Positions 17,404-27,000 of a DNA stretch of 64,000 nt are shown here, in pieces. The DNA comes from Pseudovibrio flavus. Lineage in GTDB: Bacteria; Pseudomonadota; Alphaproteobacteria; Rhizobiales; Stappiaceae. The notes below the pieces were generated by a model. The model made no database searches. It saw only the letters and a program-made list of their open reading frames with translations, and was not told the origin of the DNA. Where the stretch lies: positions 4,467-68,466 of the forward strand of contig NZ_SMMA01000063.1 of NCBI RefSeq assembly GCF_009711345.1, written 5' to 3'. Every line of letters begins with the position of its first letter. The stretch's first letter is position 1. A program made the translations under genes and the position numbers.

Positions 17404-19098
17404 ATGAGCAGCTTGGAAACCCTACTGTATTTATCAGCTGGTGTGGTGCTGCTGTTTTGGGCTACCCGTCTTATCCGTACAGGCGTGGAGCGCGCACTAG
17501 GTACCCGTTTTAGGGAATGGATGATGAAAGCCTCGGCCAACAGGCTGAGCAGCTTTGGCACCGGTTTGATTATCTCCATTCTTCTGCAAAGTGCTACTGG
17601 CACCGCAATCCTTGCCCGCAGTTTTATCGCCCGTGGTGTCATCACCACAATTGGCGGCCTTGCCATTATGCTTGGCGCTGACTTGGGTTCCACTATGGTG
17701 GTTCAGCTGCTCTCCTTGGATATGAGCTGGCTCTTGCCACTAGCGTTGGTCGTCGGCGGGCTTTTGCAAGAGCGCAGCTCCTCGCGTACCAACAAGCAGA
17801 TTGGCCGTGCGGTGATTGGTGTTGGCCAGATGCTCATCGCGTTGAAGCTGATCGGTACAGCTTCCGCTTCGCTCAGCCAAAACGAGACCTTTCCGGCGAT
17901 CTTGAATCTGGTTACGGGTGACCCGCTGATCGCCATCTTGCTTGCTGCCGCACTGACATGGGTGGTTCATTCCTCCGTTGCTGTTGTTCTCACCATCATG
18001 ACGTTGGCGACCACCGGCGCTATCTCGGTTGAAAGTGCGCTTCTGTTTGTGCTTGGCGCGAACATCGGCTCCAGCTTCATTCCGTTTGTGCTGACCATGA
18101 ACGATGGACCAGAAGTGCGCCGCGTTATGACGGGCAATATGCTCTTCCGCTGTATCGGGGTGATCATCGGTGCTTTCGCGCTTTTAACAGGACTGGTGGA
18201 CTTCAACACCTTCGGTGCAGATCCTGCCCGTGCCGTTGCGAACTTCCATAGTGCCTTCAACTTTGGCGTTGTCGTGCTTGGTCTGCCGTTGGCCGGATTG
18301 ATGATTGCTCTTTGTAACCGCCTGCTGCCAGAGCGAAACGCGGCAGACGAGGAGCTGCCAACCGACCGCATGTCTCTGCTTGATCGTAAGTTGCTTGATG
18401 AGCCTGATCTTGCCTTCGCCGCTGCCATCCGCGAGATGATGCACATGAGCGAAAAGGTGGAGATGATGCTGCGCGGCGTTCCGATGGCCTTCAGCACCAA
18501 GAAGACGAAGACGGTCAAAGACCTCATGCGCCTTGACGATGAAGTTGACGATCTTCATCGCTCTATCAAGGAATATCTGGCTGATGTGAACGCCGACCGT
18601 ATGAATGAGGACGACTATCAGAAGTACGCAGCGCTTATGAATTACTGCGTCTGCCTTGAGCAGATCGGCGACGTAATACAGCGCAACTTGCTCAACCAAG
18701 CGAAAAAGCGGGCAGGGCTTCGCTACGAATTTTCCAAGGATGGTTGGCGCGAGATCAAACAGCTTCACACCATCGTTCTCGAAAACCTGCAGGTATCCAT
18801 TCAGGTGATGATTACCGGCGATACTGCGCTGGCGCGGGCGCTTTATAATCGCAAGCTAAAGGTACGCCAGCTGGAAAAAGACAGCCGTGATGCGCACCTT
18901 CGCCGTTTGCAGAAAAACCTGCAGTCCAGCCGTAACACCAGCTCGATGCATCTGGAAACGATTAGTGATCTGAAGACGATCAACGCCCTGCTTACGTCCG
19001 TTGCCTATCCAATTTTGGAGGAAAACGGCGAGCTAAGCATCAGCCGCAAGAAGCTACGTAGTGCAGAAGGCGGAAAAAAAGCCGTTGGAGCGGCTTGA
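17404..19098 (+). CDS. Na/Pi-cotransporter family protein with PhoU-like tail
   Basis: A 564-residue membrane protein. The two QSATGTA/HSSVAVV-type repeats (LLQSATGTAILA near residue 60, WVVHSSVAVVLT near 185) are the signature of the NptA/PNaS family. Residues ~335-540 form a cytoplasmic helical PhoU-like domain (MSEKVEMMLRG, EQIGDVIQRNLL). It likely carries out sodium-dependent phosphate transport. The gene is monocistronic, with a strong bidirectional terminator behind it. Confidence 0.92.
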   Translation: MSSLETLLYLSAGVVLLFWATRLIRTGVERALGTRFREWMMKASANRLSSFGTGLIISILLQSATGTAILARSFIARGVITTIGGLAIMLGADLGSTMVVQLLSLDMSWLLPLALVVGGLLQERSSSRTNKQIGRAVIGVGQMLIALKLIGTASASLSQNETFPAILNLVTGDPLIAILLAAALTWVVHSSVAVVLTIMTLATTGAISVESALLFVLGANIGSSFIPFVLTMNDGPEVRRVMTGNMLFRCIGVIIGAFALLTGLVDFNTFGADPARAVANFHSAFNFGVVVLGLPLAGLMIALCNRLLPERNAADEELPTDRMSLLDRKLLDEPDLAFAAAIREMMHMSEKVEMMLRGVPMAFSTKKTKTVKDLMRLDDEVDDLHRSIKEYLADVNADRMNEDDYQKYAALMNYCVCLEQIGDVIQRNLLNQAKKRAGLRYEFSKDGWREIKQLHTIVLENLQVSIQVMITGDTALARALYNRKLKVRQLEKDSRDAHLRRLQKNLQSSRNTSSMHLETISDLKTINALLTSVAYPILEENGELSISRKKLRSAEGGKKAVGAA

Positions 19099-19130
19099 GG
19101 GTAATCGGACTTAAGAGCCGGAAATGAAAT

Positions 19131-19172
19131 AAAAGGTGGGCCGCGTCGGGAAAGCACGGCCCACCTTTTTTT
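19131..19172. terminator. Bidirectional rho-independent terminator
   Basis: AAAAGGTGGGCCG pairs with CGGCCCACCTTTT with T-runs on both strands. It lies between the convergent Na/Pi cotransporter gene and the altronate dehydratase gene and can end transcription of both. Confidence 0.92.
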
Positions 19173-19173
19173 G

Positions 19174-20373
19174 TCAGCGATCGAAGTATTTGTAGTCGAG
19201 TACGAACTCGTTGTGACCGAGCTGTTCGCCGGTCGTCAGTTCGCCTTGAGCTACTTTGATAATCAAATCGAAGATTTCCTGACCAACTTCCTGAATGGTT
19301 GCTTCGCCAGCAATAATGCGGCCAGCATTTACGTCCATATCCTCGTCCATTCGGGCGTATGTTTCAGGGTTGGCACATACCTTGATCACTGGTGAGAGGG
19401 CAGCCGCTGCAACAGAACCTCGGCCGGTTACAAAGGTAACGACGTGGCTACCGGATGCAATCAGCTCGATGATCTCTTGTGTGTCGTTGATGTTCGGCAC
19501 GCCGTACTTCATGCCGCCGTCAGAGACTACGTCCAGCAGATACAAACCACGGCCAGCAGGCTGCTGAGCAGGTTTGATAACGCCCATAATCTTGGAGGAA
19601 CCAGATTTGGCGTAGGCACCCAACGACTTTTCTTCGATGGTGCTCAAGCCACCATCAGCGTTGCCTTGGGAGAACGAGCCAATGCCCATCTCGTCGTAGT
19701 AAGCAGAAGCCTTGTTAACTGCTGCGATGATCTGTTTGCCGACCTCTGGGGAGATAGCGCGGTCAGCCATGATGTGTTCGCAGCCGATCAACTCGCCTGT
19801 TTCTTCAAAGATGCAGGTAGCGCCAGCTTCAACAAGACGATCAAACGCATAACCCGCAGCAGGGTTGCCGGAGATACCGCTGGTGCCATCAGAACCACCG
19901 CAAATAGTTCCGATAACCAACTCGCTCACATCCATTGGCACCTTCGGCTGTTTGCGTAGGTCTGCCAGCGTTGTGTTAATCCACTCAACGCCTTCATCAA
20001 TGGAGCGACGGGTGCCGCCGGTTTCCTGAATGGTGATTGTATGAACCGGACGGCCGCTTGCTTCCACAACGCTTGCAAGCTGGCGCTTTTTGAAATTCTC
20101 GCAGCCAAGAGAGACGAGTAGAACCGCACCAACGTTTGGGCCGGTGCAAAGCGCCTCCATCATATACTGGCTGTATTCATTAGGGGAGCAGCCGGAAAAG
20201 CCGATCAGATGTACATCGCTCTCATCGAATTTTCGGCAGATTTTGTCGGCGACCTGATGAGCGCATTCGACAAGGTAGGCAACAGTAATAACGTTACGAA
20301 TGCCTTTGCGGCCATCTTTACGCGGCCACGCCATGATAGGAGCAGCGGACTGCTCGGTGTTTTGGGTAGTCAT
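19174..20373 (-). CDS. uxaA: UxaA-family altronate dehydratase, large (C-terminal) part
   Basis: A 399-residue UxaA/GarD C-terminal catalytic domain encoded as a separate polypeptide. GTICGGSDGTSGISGNPA is the family signature, and GFSGCSPNEY and LVSLGCENF carry conserved cysteines near residues 59 and 89. Altronate dehydratase makes 2-keto-3-deoxygluconate from D-altronate in hexuronate breakdown. The small SAF-domain part is the next gene upstream (11-base gap). The gene closes the minus-strand operon that starts at the TRAP binding protein. Galactarate or another sugar acid is an alternative substrate. Confidence 0.88.
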   Translation of the reverse strand: MTTQNTEQSAAPIMAWPRKDGRKGIRNVITVAYLVECAHQVADKICRKFDESDVHLIGFSGCSPNEYSQYMMEALCTGPNVGAVLLVSLGCENFKKRQLASVVEASGRPVHTITIQETGGTRRSIDEGVEWINTTLADLRKQPKVPMDVSELVIGTICGGSDGTSGISGNPAAGYAFDRLVEAGATCIFEETGELIGCEHIMADRAISPEVGKQIIAAVNKASAYYDEMGIGSFSQGNADGGLSTIEEKSLGAYAKSGSSKIMGVIKPAQQPAGRGLYLLDVVSDGGMKYGVPNINDTQEIIELIASGSHVVTFVTGRGSVAAAALSPVIKVCANPETYARMDEDMDVNAGRIIAGEATIQEVGQEIFDLIIKVAQGELTTGEQLGHNEFVLDYKYFDR

Positions 20374-20384
20374 GTAAGGGGGCC

Positions 20385-20675
20385 TTATTCTACGTTCGTA
20401 AACGGAGTGTAGCTGCTGCGCATATTGTGAATGTGAACGTGTTCACCGCGCGAAATTGGAGCGGCGGCGACGCCGATGCTCATGCCGTATTTGAAGATGG
20501 TTTCGCCCTCTTCAATATCCCGGCGAGCGATTTTGTGACCAAGACTTGTATTGGCGCGCACCGGCAGTTCATCGTCACCAACGCGAACGTTCGTGTCTGC
20601 TTCGATATTGCCAATAGCAACGAGAATGTTGTCCTGGTTGTTCAGAAGGAGGAGTTTTTTGGAGTTATCAGGCAT
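20385..20675 (-). CDS. UxaA-family small SAF-domain subunit
   Basis: A 96-residue SAF domain, the N-terminal part of altronate dehydratases. LGHKIARRDIEEGETIFKYG and the C-terminal GEHVHIHNMRS are diagnostic. In E. coli UxaA the SAF and catalytic domains are one protein; here they are split into adjacent genes, a form common in alphaproteobacteria. ATG 20675 is preferred over an in-frame TTG four codons upstream. It must partner with the large subunit just downstream. Confidence 0.88.
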   Translation of the reverse strand: MPDNSKKLLLLNNQDNILVAIGNIEADTNVRVGDDELPVRANTSLGHKIARRDIEEGETIFKYGMSIGVAAAPISRGEHVHIHNMRSSYTPFTNVE

Positions 20676-20743
20676 TGCCGCTACCAAATTAAAAGCAAGT
20701 ATCGCGGCCCCCAGCGGGGGAATGCCAGGAGCCGCAACCTCGG

Positions 20744-21436
20744 TTACATGATGCCAAATTTCTCAAATACTGCGACGGTGGTCATACCGCCCTGCAGAGC
20801 CTTAAGAACTTCGTTTTCGCCGCGAGCCTTTTCGACAGCGCCTTCAAACGCAGCGACTTCAACTTCGCGAGGAATGACGAGAACACCGTCGAGATCACCA
20901 TAAATGATGTCGCCCGGGTTAACGCGCACGCCGTCCATTTCAATCGGAATACGCCAGTCAACAACCTTGCCACGAGGTCCTTGGTCCTGAGCGTAGGAGC
21001 CGAAAGAAGCGATAGGGAATTTCAGACGCTGGATTTCAAGCGTGTCACGGTGGAAACCATGCACAACAGCACCTGCTGCGCCACAAACCATGGCGCGGGT
21101 AGACATGAGACCACCCCAAAGAGCGTAGCGATGGGAAGAACCGGCACAGACGTAGACCTCGTCTTTCTTGAGGTCGTCAAGCGCTTCGAACAAACGTCCG
21201 AAAGGCTTGCTGGAGATTTCGCTCTGTCCCTGAACGGAAGCAGCAAAGAAGTCTGCTTCCAGTACAGGCATCGCACGGCCGATGATGACCATGTCATTAT
21301 CGATTGGTTTAAGGCTTGGAGACAGGAACTGGTGCTGATAGCCCATAGTGTCCAGAATGTCGCCAACAAGCGCTACAAACAGTTCGCTCTTAGCAAGAGC
21401 AAAGAGCTCTTCGTCGCTGTTCCAGTATTTGGCCAT
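20744..21436 (-). CDS. RraA-family protein (HMG aldolase-like)
   Basis: A 230-residue RraA-fold protein. The core GGLMSTRAMVCGAAGAVVHG with HRDT and the later DIIYGDLDGVLVIP match the metal/oxaloacetate-type site of 4-hydroxy-4-methyl-2-oxoglutarate aldolase relatives, which have an Arg-Asp pair here. It sits between the SDR and UxaA genes, so a step in sugar-acid catabolism is more likely than RNase E regulation. A close paralogue ends at position 136 on the opposite strand. Confidence 0.85.
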   Translation of the reverse strand: MAKYWNSDEELFALAKSELFVALVGDILDTMGYQHQFLSPSLKPIDNDMVIIGRAMPVLEADFFAASVQGQSEISSKPFGRLFEALDDLKKDEVYVCAGSSHRYALWGGLMSTRAMVCGAAGAVVHGFHRDTLEIQRLKFPIASFGSYAQDQGPRGKVVDWRIPIEMDGVRVNPGDIIYGDLDGVLVIPREVEVAAFEGAVEKARGENEVLKALQGGMTTVAVFEKFGIM

Positions 21437-21451
21437 GTTTTTTCTCAGTAA

Positions 21452-22219
21452 TTAGAAGCCGATGGAGAAGCCACCATCAACAGGCAGTGCGATGCCGTTG
21501 ATAAATTCAGCCTTGTTGGATGCAAGGAAGAGGGAAGCGTTTGCGATGTCCTGCGGGTGACCGTATTTCTGCAGAGGAGTTCTGGTGAGAATACGGTTCT
21601 GGCGGTCCTGATCGCCGTCTACAGCTTTGCGGAACATTGGGGTGTCAATGAAGCCAGGCTGAATAGCGTTTACGCGAACGCCGAATGGGCTGAAGTCAGA
21701 AGCCAGAGTGCGGGTAGCACCCAGAAGACCGGTTTTGGTTACAGAGTATGCAACAACGCGTGGCTGACCGATGATTGCAGTCATGGAAGAAATCATCTGG
21801 ATAGAACCGCGACCGCGTTCTTTCATGTACTTGAAGACTTCGCGGGTCATTGCAAATACGCCGAACAGGTTCACTTCGATAACGCTCTGGAATTCAGCGT
21901 CGGTTACTTCATCAGAGAACTTCTTCTGGTGCTTACCAGCGTTGTTGATGAGGCATTCGATTGGACCAACTTCGCTTTCGATCTTCGCGATCAGCGCTGG
22001 GATGCTTTCGAGATCGGTTACGTCATGCAGGTAAGCAACAACGTTTGGACCGATTTCTTCACAAGCGCGGTCAAGAGCTTCCTGGCTGATGTCGGTGATA
22101 ACCGGCTTTGCGCCAATTGCTGCGTAGCTCTTTGCCATTGCAAGGCCAAGACCAGATGCTGCGCCAGTGATTACAACTACTTTACCCTCTAAGCCGTAGT
22201 CCATTTTATTATCTTTCAT
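21452..22219 (-). CDS. SDR-family oxidoreductase
   Basis: A 255-residue short-chain dehydrogenase. The NAD(P) motif TGAASGLG is near residue 19, the NNAG motif follows, the catalytic Ser lies in ISSMTAI and YSVTK is the Tyr-Lys pair. In this cluster it probably interconverts a keto-uronate (fructuronate or tagaturonate) and its aldonate, a job done by unrelated UxuB/UxaB in E. coli. The start at 22219 has a weak ribosome site; an in-frame ATG at 22204 is an alternative. Confidence 0.88.
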   Translation of the reverse strand: MKDNKMDYGLEGKVVVITGAASGLGLAMAKSYAAIGAKPVITDISQEALDRACEEIGPNVVAYLHDVTDLESIPALIAKIESEVGPIECLINNAGKHQKKFSDEVTDAEFQSVIEVNLFGVFAMTREVFKYMKERGRGSIQMISSMTAIIGQPRVVAYSVTKTGLLGATRTLASDFSPFGVRVNAIQPGFIDTPMFRKAVDGDQDRQNRILTRTPLQKYGHPQDIANASLFLASNKAEFINGIALPVDGGFSIGF

Positions 22220-22245
22220 ATTAATATATAAGGTCTGGGTAGATT

Positions 22246-22268
22246 CCGCCGTACAATGGGTACGGCGG
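22246..22268 (-). promoter_or_regulatory. Intercistronic hairpin between TRAP binding protein and SDR genes
   Basis: CCGCCGTAC pairs with GTACGGCGG across five bases. It has no T-run. Such hairpins between a binding-protein gene and downstream genes often stabilise the upstream mRNA so the binding protein is made in excess; this is inferred from placement. Confidence 0.5.
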
Positions 22269-22328
22269 AGGTATTTCGCCTGTGTTTAGGTATCTTTAGA
22301 TAAACAACAGGAAAGGAATGAGCTCAGA

Positions 22329-23312
22329 TTAACCGTCGATTTCTTTGATGTCGGTGATGAGCTTGGAAAGGCGTGCTTCTTTTGCTGCAACTTCATCATG
22401 CATAGGCAGAACTGCATCGATGAATGGGCCTTTTTCAACTTCGATGAATTTAACGCCGAGGTCTTCCTGTGCAGTCTTGATCACTTCAAGGGTCTGCTTT
22501 GCATAAAGATCGCGGTGGTAGGACATGGTTTCGTCAGCAGCCTGGCGCAGGTAACCCTGTTCTTCAGCAGACAGGCCATCCCAAGTCATGCTGGAGATGA
22601 TGACCACACCCGGGTTCATGCCATGCTCGTCCATGGAGTAGACTTTGCTGACTTCGCCGTGACGCATATCAACGAGCGCCTGTGGGTTGTTTTCAGCACC
22701 ATCAACTACGCCCTGCTGAAGTGCAGAGTACAGTTCGCCGAAGGAGATTGGGGTAGGGGATGCGCCGAGCAGCTCAACCATGCGCAGTGCGGATGGGGAA
22801 GACTGAACGCGGATTTTCATACCCTTGAGGTCTGCAGGAGAGTGGATTTCCTTGTTGGAATAGAAAGAACGAGTACCGTCGTAGGTAAACATCAGGCCAA
22901 CAAAGCCCTTGTCTTTGGTGTAACCGAAGACTTCGTCCTGAATTTCCTTGTTGGACAGCGCATTGTGGAAGTGCGTTTCGCTGCGGAAAAGGTATGGCAG
23001 GCTGAGAGCCATGTAGTAATCGTCAAAGCCAGCAAGATCTGCCGCGCTAGAACGGGTCATGTCGATCATGCCGCCCTGTACCTGTTCGGTAGAGTCACGG
23101 GTGTCGCCCAGCTGACCGTTAGGGAAGATCATGATCTGCAGGTCGCCGCCGGAAAGCTCCTTAACGCGCTCTGCCATGAACTCGAGGGAAATATGGGATG
23201 GGTTATCTTCAGGCAATACGCTGCTGAGGCGCAGAGTGCGTGCATCCACTGCAGTGGTCGCCAGAAGTACTGAAGTTACAGCAAAACCCATGATCGCTGA
23301 TTTATTAAACAT
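22329..23312 (-). CDS. TRAP transporter periplasmic binding protein (DctP family)
   Basis: A 327-residue DctP-type protein with a signal peptide (cleavage after TTAVDA near residue 24). The mature part has typical family stretches: GQLGDTRDSTEQVQGG, LKGMKIRVQSSP and the binding-site loop FGELYSALQQGVVDGAENNP. It captures a hexuronate or similar acid in the periplasm for the membrane subunits encoded divergently at 23491-25325. The substrate is inferred from UxaC and UxaA next to it. Confidence 0.93.
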   Translation of the reverse strand: MFNKSAIMGFAVTSVLLATTAVDARTLRLSSVLPEDNPSHISLEFMAERVKELSGGDLQIMIFPNGQLGDTRDSTEQVQGGMIDMTRSSAADLAGFDDYYMALSLPYLFRSETHFHNALSNKEIQDEVFGYTKDKGFVGLMFTYDGTRSFYSNKEIHSPADLKGMKIRVQSSPSALRMVELLGASPTPISFGELYSALQQGVVDGAENNPQALVDMRHGEVSKVYSMDEHGMNPGVVIISSMTWDGLSAEEQGYLRQAADETMSYHRDLYAKQTLEVIKTAQEDLGVKFIEVEKGPFIDAVLPMHDEVAAKEARLSKLITDIKEIDG

Positions 23313-23420
23313 TGCCCGACTACCTCCCAGTAGCAGTTAGTGTCGGCGGTTAAAGCCCGCCTTTTTGAAAATTTGGTGTTTGGCTCGGTGTTCGTAATGG
23401 CACCAATTATTCAGCCATGA

Positions 23421-23443
23421 AAATTGATATACTAATATTTTTA
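23421..23443. promoter_or_regulatory. Candidate GntR operator in the divergent TRAP promoter region
   Basis: AAATTGATATACTAATATTT resembles the E. coli UxuR/ExuR-type site (TTGGTATACCAA core) and has a partly symmetric core. Similar strings occur before the SDR gene (22218-22233, opposite strand) and before the local gntR gene (26888-26904). It lies between the divergent dctP and dctQ genes, suiting control of the whole module by the GntR protein at 27001. Confidence 0.4.
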
Positions 23444-23490
23444 GATTGACTATAGGGTTCTTTGCCTATCTGTTTGGGAGCATCAATCAA

Positions 23491-24006
23491 ATGGAAGTAT
23501 TATTCAGGATAACGAACAGAGCGCTGTCGCTTTGTTCGATTTGGACATTTGCCATTCTAATACTCTGCGTTCTGTGGCAGGTATTTTCACGATTTGCACT
23601 TTCCGAGCCGAGTACCTTTACTGATGAGGTCGCCAGATTTATGTTTATCTGGTCAGCTCTTCTTGGTTCTGCTTATACGCTCGGACAAAAACGCCATCTC
23701 GCTATTGATCTTTTGACTGGCGCACTTATCGGAAAAGCCAAACTCGCATCCGATATGTTCATCATTGCAGCAGTCGCGGTGTTCTCCGGCTACATCCTGC
23801 TGTACGGCGGTTATTCCCTCGTAGCCCGCACATTAATGACCGGTCAGGTATCTCCAGCCCTGCAAATTCCGATGGGATACATCTACCTCGTTATCCCGAT
23901 TAGTGGCGCTATCATGTTGTTTTATTGCGCCTATTTCGTTCACGACCGCCTGTTTGGTTCCAAGCTCGGACCAAATGACAGTCTCGTTGATCCAACTGCG
24001 GAATAA
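23491..24006 (+). CDS. TRAP transporter small permease (DctQ family)
   Basis: A 171-residue protein with four hydrophobic segments. EVARFMFIWSALLGSAY and the QKRHLAIDLL segment are typical of DctQ subunits. ATG 23491 follows GGGAG with a 10-base spacer; a longer frame from a TTG at 23446 lacks a ribosome site. Its stop lies 11 bases before the large permease gene. Confidence 0.9.
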   Translation: MEVLFRITNRALSLCSIWTFAILILCVLWQVFSRFALSEPSTFTDEVARFMFIWSALLGSAYTLGQKRHLAIDLLTGALIGKAKLASDMFIIAAVAVFSGYILLYGGYSLVARTLMTGQVSPALQIPMGYIYLVIPISGAIMLFYCAYFVHDRLFGSKLGPNDSLVDPTAE

Positions 24007-24017
24007 GGCTGCCTGAT

Positions 24018-25325
24018 ATGTTTTTTGAAAGTGCGTTTATTCTTTTCGGCCTCTTCGTCGTTCTGGTGACATTCGGGGTTCCAATCTCCTTCGCAATCGG
24101 TTTGGCGACAGCTGCCTGTATTGCTCAGACAATGAACCCTCAGCAGGCAGCATTCATCGTTGCTCAGCGTATTGGTATCGGTCTGGACAGCTTTACGCTG
24201 CTAGCAATTCCGTTCTTCATTCTTGCGGGTAACATCATGAACCGCGGCGGTATCGCCCGCCGAATGATTGAGTTCGCAAAGGTTCTGGCTGGTCGTCTTC
24301 CAGGTGCTTTGGCTCACTGCAACATCTTGGCAAACATGATGTTTGGCTCGATTTCCGGTTCTGCTGTGGCTGCTGCTGCTGCTGTTGGCGGCATTATGAG
24401 CCCGCTACAGAAAAAAGAAGGCTACGATCCAGCATTCTCCGCTGCTGTTAACGCTGCATCTTGCCCAACCGGTAGCCTTATTCCACCAAGTGCACCGCTG
24501 ATCGTGTACTCGCTGGTTTCCGGCGGTACATCTGTGGCGACCCTGTTCGTTGCTGGTTACATTCCGGGCGTGCTCATGGGCGTAAGTGCCATGGTTGTTG
24601 CAACAATTATCGCGAAGAAGCGCGGCTACCCGCTGATGGAAAAGCCAACCTTCAAAGAAGCTGTTTATAAAGCAGCTGATGCAATCCTGCCTTTGCTGCT
24701 CGTTGTAATCATCATGGGCGGTATCGTTGGCGGCCTGTTCACCGCAACCGAAGCATCTGCAGTTGCTGTTGCCTACACCTTCTTGCTGGCAGTTTTCCTC
24801 TATAAAGAGGTGAAGCTTTCTGAAGTTCCTGCAATCATTCAGGAGTCCGCCGTTACAACCGCAATCGTACTGCTGCTGATTGGTTGTTCCATCGGTATGT
24901 CTTGGGCAATGGCGTTCTCCGGTATGCCGCAGGCTTTTGCACAGGCACTTCTAACTGTTTCCGACAGCCCGCTTGTCATTATGCTGCTTATCAACCTGAC
25001 ACTGCTCTTCATTGGCGTGTTTATGGATTTGACGCCAGCAATGCTGATTTTCACTCCGATCTTCCTTCCAGCCGCAACTGAGCTGGGCATGGATCCGGTT
25101 CACTTCGGCATCATGATGACCTTTAACCTGTGTATTGGCGTTATCACTCCGCCTGTGGGTTCTTCCCTGTTCGTGGCGTGTTCTGTTGGCGGCGTGGCCA
25201 TCAAAGACATCTTGAAGCCGATGATCCCGTTCTACGCTGGTGCACTGGTTGTGCTCGCACTGGTTACCATGATCCCTGACATCAGCTTGTTCTTGCCTCG
25301 CCTTCTGCTCGGCTACACCGGCTAA
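24018..25325 (+). CDS. TRAP transporter large permease (DctM family)
   Basis: A 435-residue membrane protein with about 11-12 helices. [34 protein letters not shown] and [12 protein letters not shown] are classic DctM stretches. With DctQ and DctP it forms a sodium-driven importer for an organic acid, here probably a hexuronate. Its stop is 23 bases before uxaC. Confidence 0.95.
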   Translation: MFFESAFILFGLFVVLVTFGVPISFAIGLATAACIAQTMNPQQAAFIVAQRIGIGLDSFTLLAIPFFILAGNIMNRGGIARRMIEFAKVLAGRLPGALAHCNILANMMFGSISGSAVAAAAAVGGIMSPLQKKEGYDPAFSAAVNAASCPTGSLIPPSAPLIVYSLVSGGTSVATLFVAGYIPGVLMGVSAMVVATIIAKKRGYPLMEKPTFKEAVYKAADAILPLLLVVIIMGGIVGGLFTATEASAVAVAYTFLLAVFLYKEVKLSEVPAIIQESAVTTAIVLLLIGCSIGMSWAMAFSGMPQAFAQALLTVSDSPLVIMLLINLTLLFIGVFMDLTPAMLIFTPIFLPAATELGMDPVHFGIMMTFNLCIGVITPPVGSSLFVACSVGGVAIKDILKPMIPFYAGALVVLALVTMIPDISLFLPRLLLGYTG

Positions 25326-25348
25326 CACCCAATAAAAAAAGAAACAAA

Positions 25349-26764
25349 ATGTATAAGTTTTTGACCGAAGACTTTCTTCTCAATAGCGATGTTGCCCGTG
25401 AGCTGTACCATGACCACGCGAGCAAAATGCCTATCATCGATTATCACTGCCATCTCCCCCCGCAGGAAATCGGTGATGACTACCGCTTCAAGAACCTTGC
25501 CGACATCTGGCTGAAGGGTGATCACTATAAGTGGCGTGCTATGCGCACCCACGGTGTGCCTGAAGAATACTGCACAGGCGCAGTGCCGGACAAAGACAAG
25601 TTCCTCGCTTGGGCTGGTACCGTTCCAAAAACCATTGGTAACCCATTGTACCACTGGACCCACTTGGAACTGCGCAGACCTTTCGGCATCACCGACACTC
25701 TGCTTTCTCCGGAAACTGCTGATAAAATCTGGGATGAAGCGAACGAAATGCTCGCAACTCCAGAGTTTTCTGCTCGCGGTATCATGCAGCAGATGAACGT
25801 AAAGATGGTTGGCACCACCGACGACCCGATTGATAGCCTTGAGCACCACGCCAAGCTTCAAGCGGATGGTTCATTTGGTGTGAAAGTTCTGCCAAGCTGG
25901 CGCCCAGACTATTCTTATGGTGTGAACAGCCCAGACTATATCAACTATCTCGGCAAACTATCTGAAGCGTCTGGTATTGAAATCAACGACTACACCAGCC
26001 TTTGCGATGCGTTGATCAACCGCATGGATCACTTCGCAGCGCATGGCTGCTGCATCGCTGACCACGCTCTTGATACTGTTGAATATTGCGATAGCACCGA
26101 CGTTGAGCTGCAAAAGATCATCAAAGATCGCCTCAGCGGCAATCTGGTGAGTGCACAGGACGCTGCAAAGGTAAAGACCGCGCTGTTGATCTTCCTTGGC
26201 CGTGAATATTCAAAGCGCAACTGGGTGCAGCAGTACCACATCGGGGCTATGCGTTCTGTGAACACAACAATGGTTGCGCGTATCGGTCATAGCACTGGCT
26301 TTGACTCTATCCACGACGAAGTGTTTGCAAAAGCTCTCGGTTCGCTTCTGGATGCTCTTGAGCGTGAGAATGCGTTGCCTAAGACCATTCTTTATTGCCT
26401 CAACCCGCGTGATAACGAAGTTCTTGCCACTATGTGCGGCAACTTCCAGGGCGCCGGTATTCACGGCAAAATCCAGTTTGGTTCTGGTTGGTGGTTCAAC
26501 GATCAGAAGGATGGCATGATCCGTCAAATCGAACAGCTGTCCCAGATGGGTCTGCTCAGCCACTTTGTTGGTATGCTTACCGATAGCCGCAGCTTCCTTT
26601 CCTATACCCGTCACGAGTACTTCCGCCGTCTGCTTTGCCGGATTATCGGTAACTGGGTCGTAGAGGGTGAAGCTCCGCACGATATGAAGCTGCTTTCCGG
26701 TATGGTTGAAGACATTTGTTTCAATAATGCCAACAGATACTTTGAGCTAAATCTGCCTCGCTAA
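25349..26764 (+). CDS. uxaC: Uronate (glucuronate/galacturonate) isomerase UxaC
   Basis: A 471-residue UxaC of normal length, an amidohydrolase-superfamily enzyme that turns D-glucuronate into D-fructuronate and D-galacturonate into D-tagaturonate. The metal motif [12 protein letters not shown] is at residues 30-41, and [14 protein letters not shown] and [14 protein letters not shown] are family segments further on. It is the diagnostic gene of the cluster and is co-transcribed with the TRAP membrane subunits. Confidence 0.96.
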   Translation: MYKFLTEDFLLNSDVARELYHDHASKMPIIDYHCHLPPQEIGDDYRFKNLADIWLKGDHYKWRAMRTHGVPEEYCTGAVPDKDKFLAWAGTVPKTIGNPLYHWTHLELRRPFGITDTLLSPETADKIWDEANEMLATPEFSARGIMQQMNVKMVGTTDDPIDSLEHHAKLQADGSFGVKVLPSWRPDYSYGVNSPDYINYLGKLSEASGIEINDYTSLCDALINRMDHFAAHGCCIADHALDTVEYCDSTDVELQKIIKDRLSGNLVSAQDAAKVKTALLIFLGREYSKRNWVQQYHIGAMRSVNTTMVARIGHSTGFDSIHDEVFAKALGSLLDALERENALPKTILYCLNPRDNEVLATMCGNFQGAGIHGKIQFGSGWWFNDQKDGMIRQIEQLSQMGLLSHFVGMLTDSRSFLSYTRHEYFRRLLCRIIGNWVVEGEAPHDMKLLSGMVEDICFNNANRYFELNLPR

Positions 26765-26786
26765 GGCAAGGCGTATTCAGTCCAGA

Positions 26787-26822
26787 TTAAAAGGGGGGTG
26801 GCATTCGCAGCTGCCCCCTTAA
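26787..26822 (+). terminator. Hairpin terminator behind uxaC
   Basis: AAGGGGG and CCCCCTT form a GC-rich stem framed by TTAA sequences with a long loop. It lies 23 bases behind the uxaC stop. The T-run is short, so efficiency may be moderate. Confidence 0.6.
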
Positions 26823-27000
26823 TCATGGCAAAGAATATTGAAATCGACCAAAGTTTGACCTATGCAATGTGCGTTCAATAGCGTTTTGCATACTAGTGTT
26901 TTAAATTTTGCGTCCGGTTTTTTGTTCTTGCTGTGAAACGTGAAGTTGGAATTTGGAACCATTGAAAGGTTCTGAGCTAAACCCAATTTGTGTGTGGAAT

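Noticed and set aside
22398-23273. Long antisense frame (291 codons) opposite the TRAP binding-protein gene
   Set aside because: It mirrors a clear DctP gene and carries no domain.
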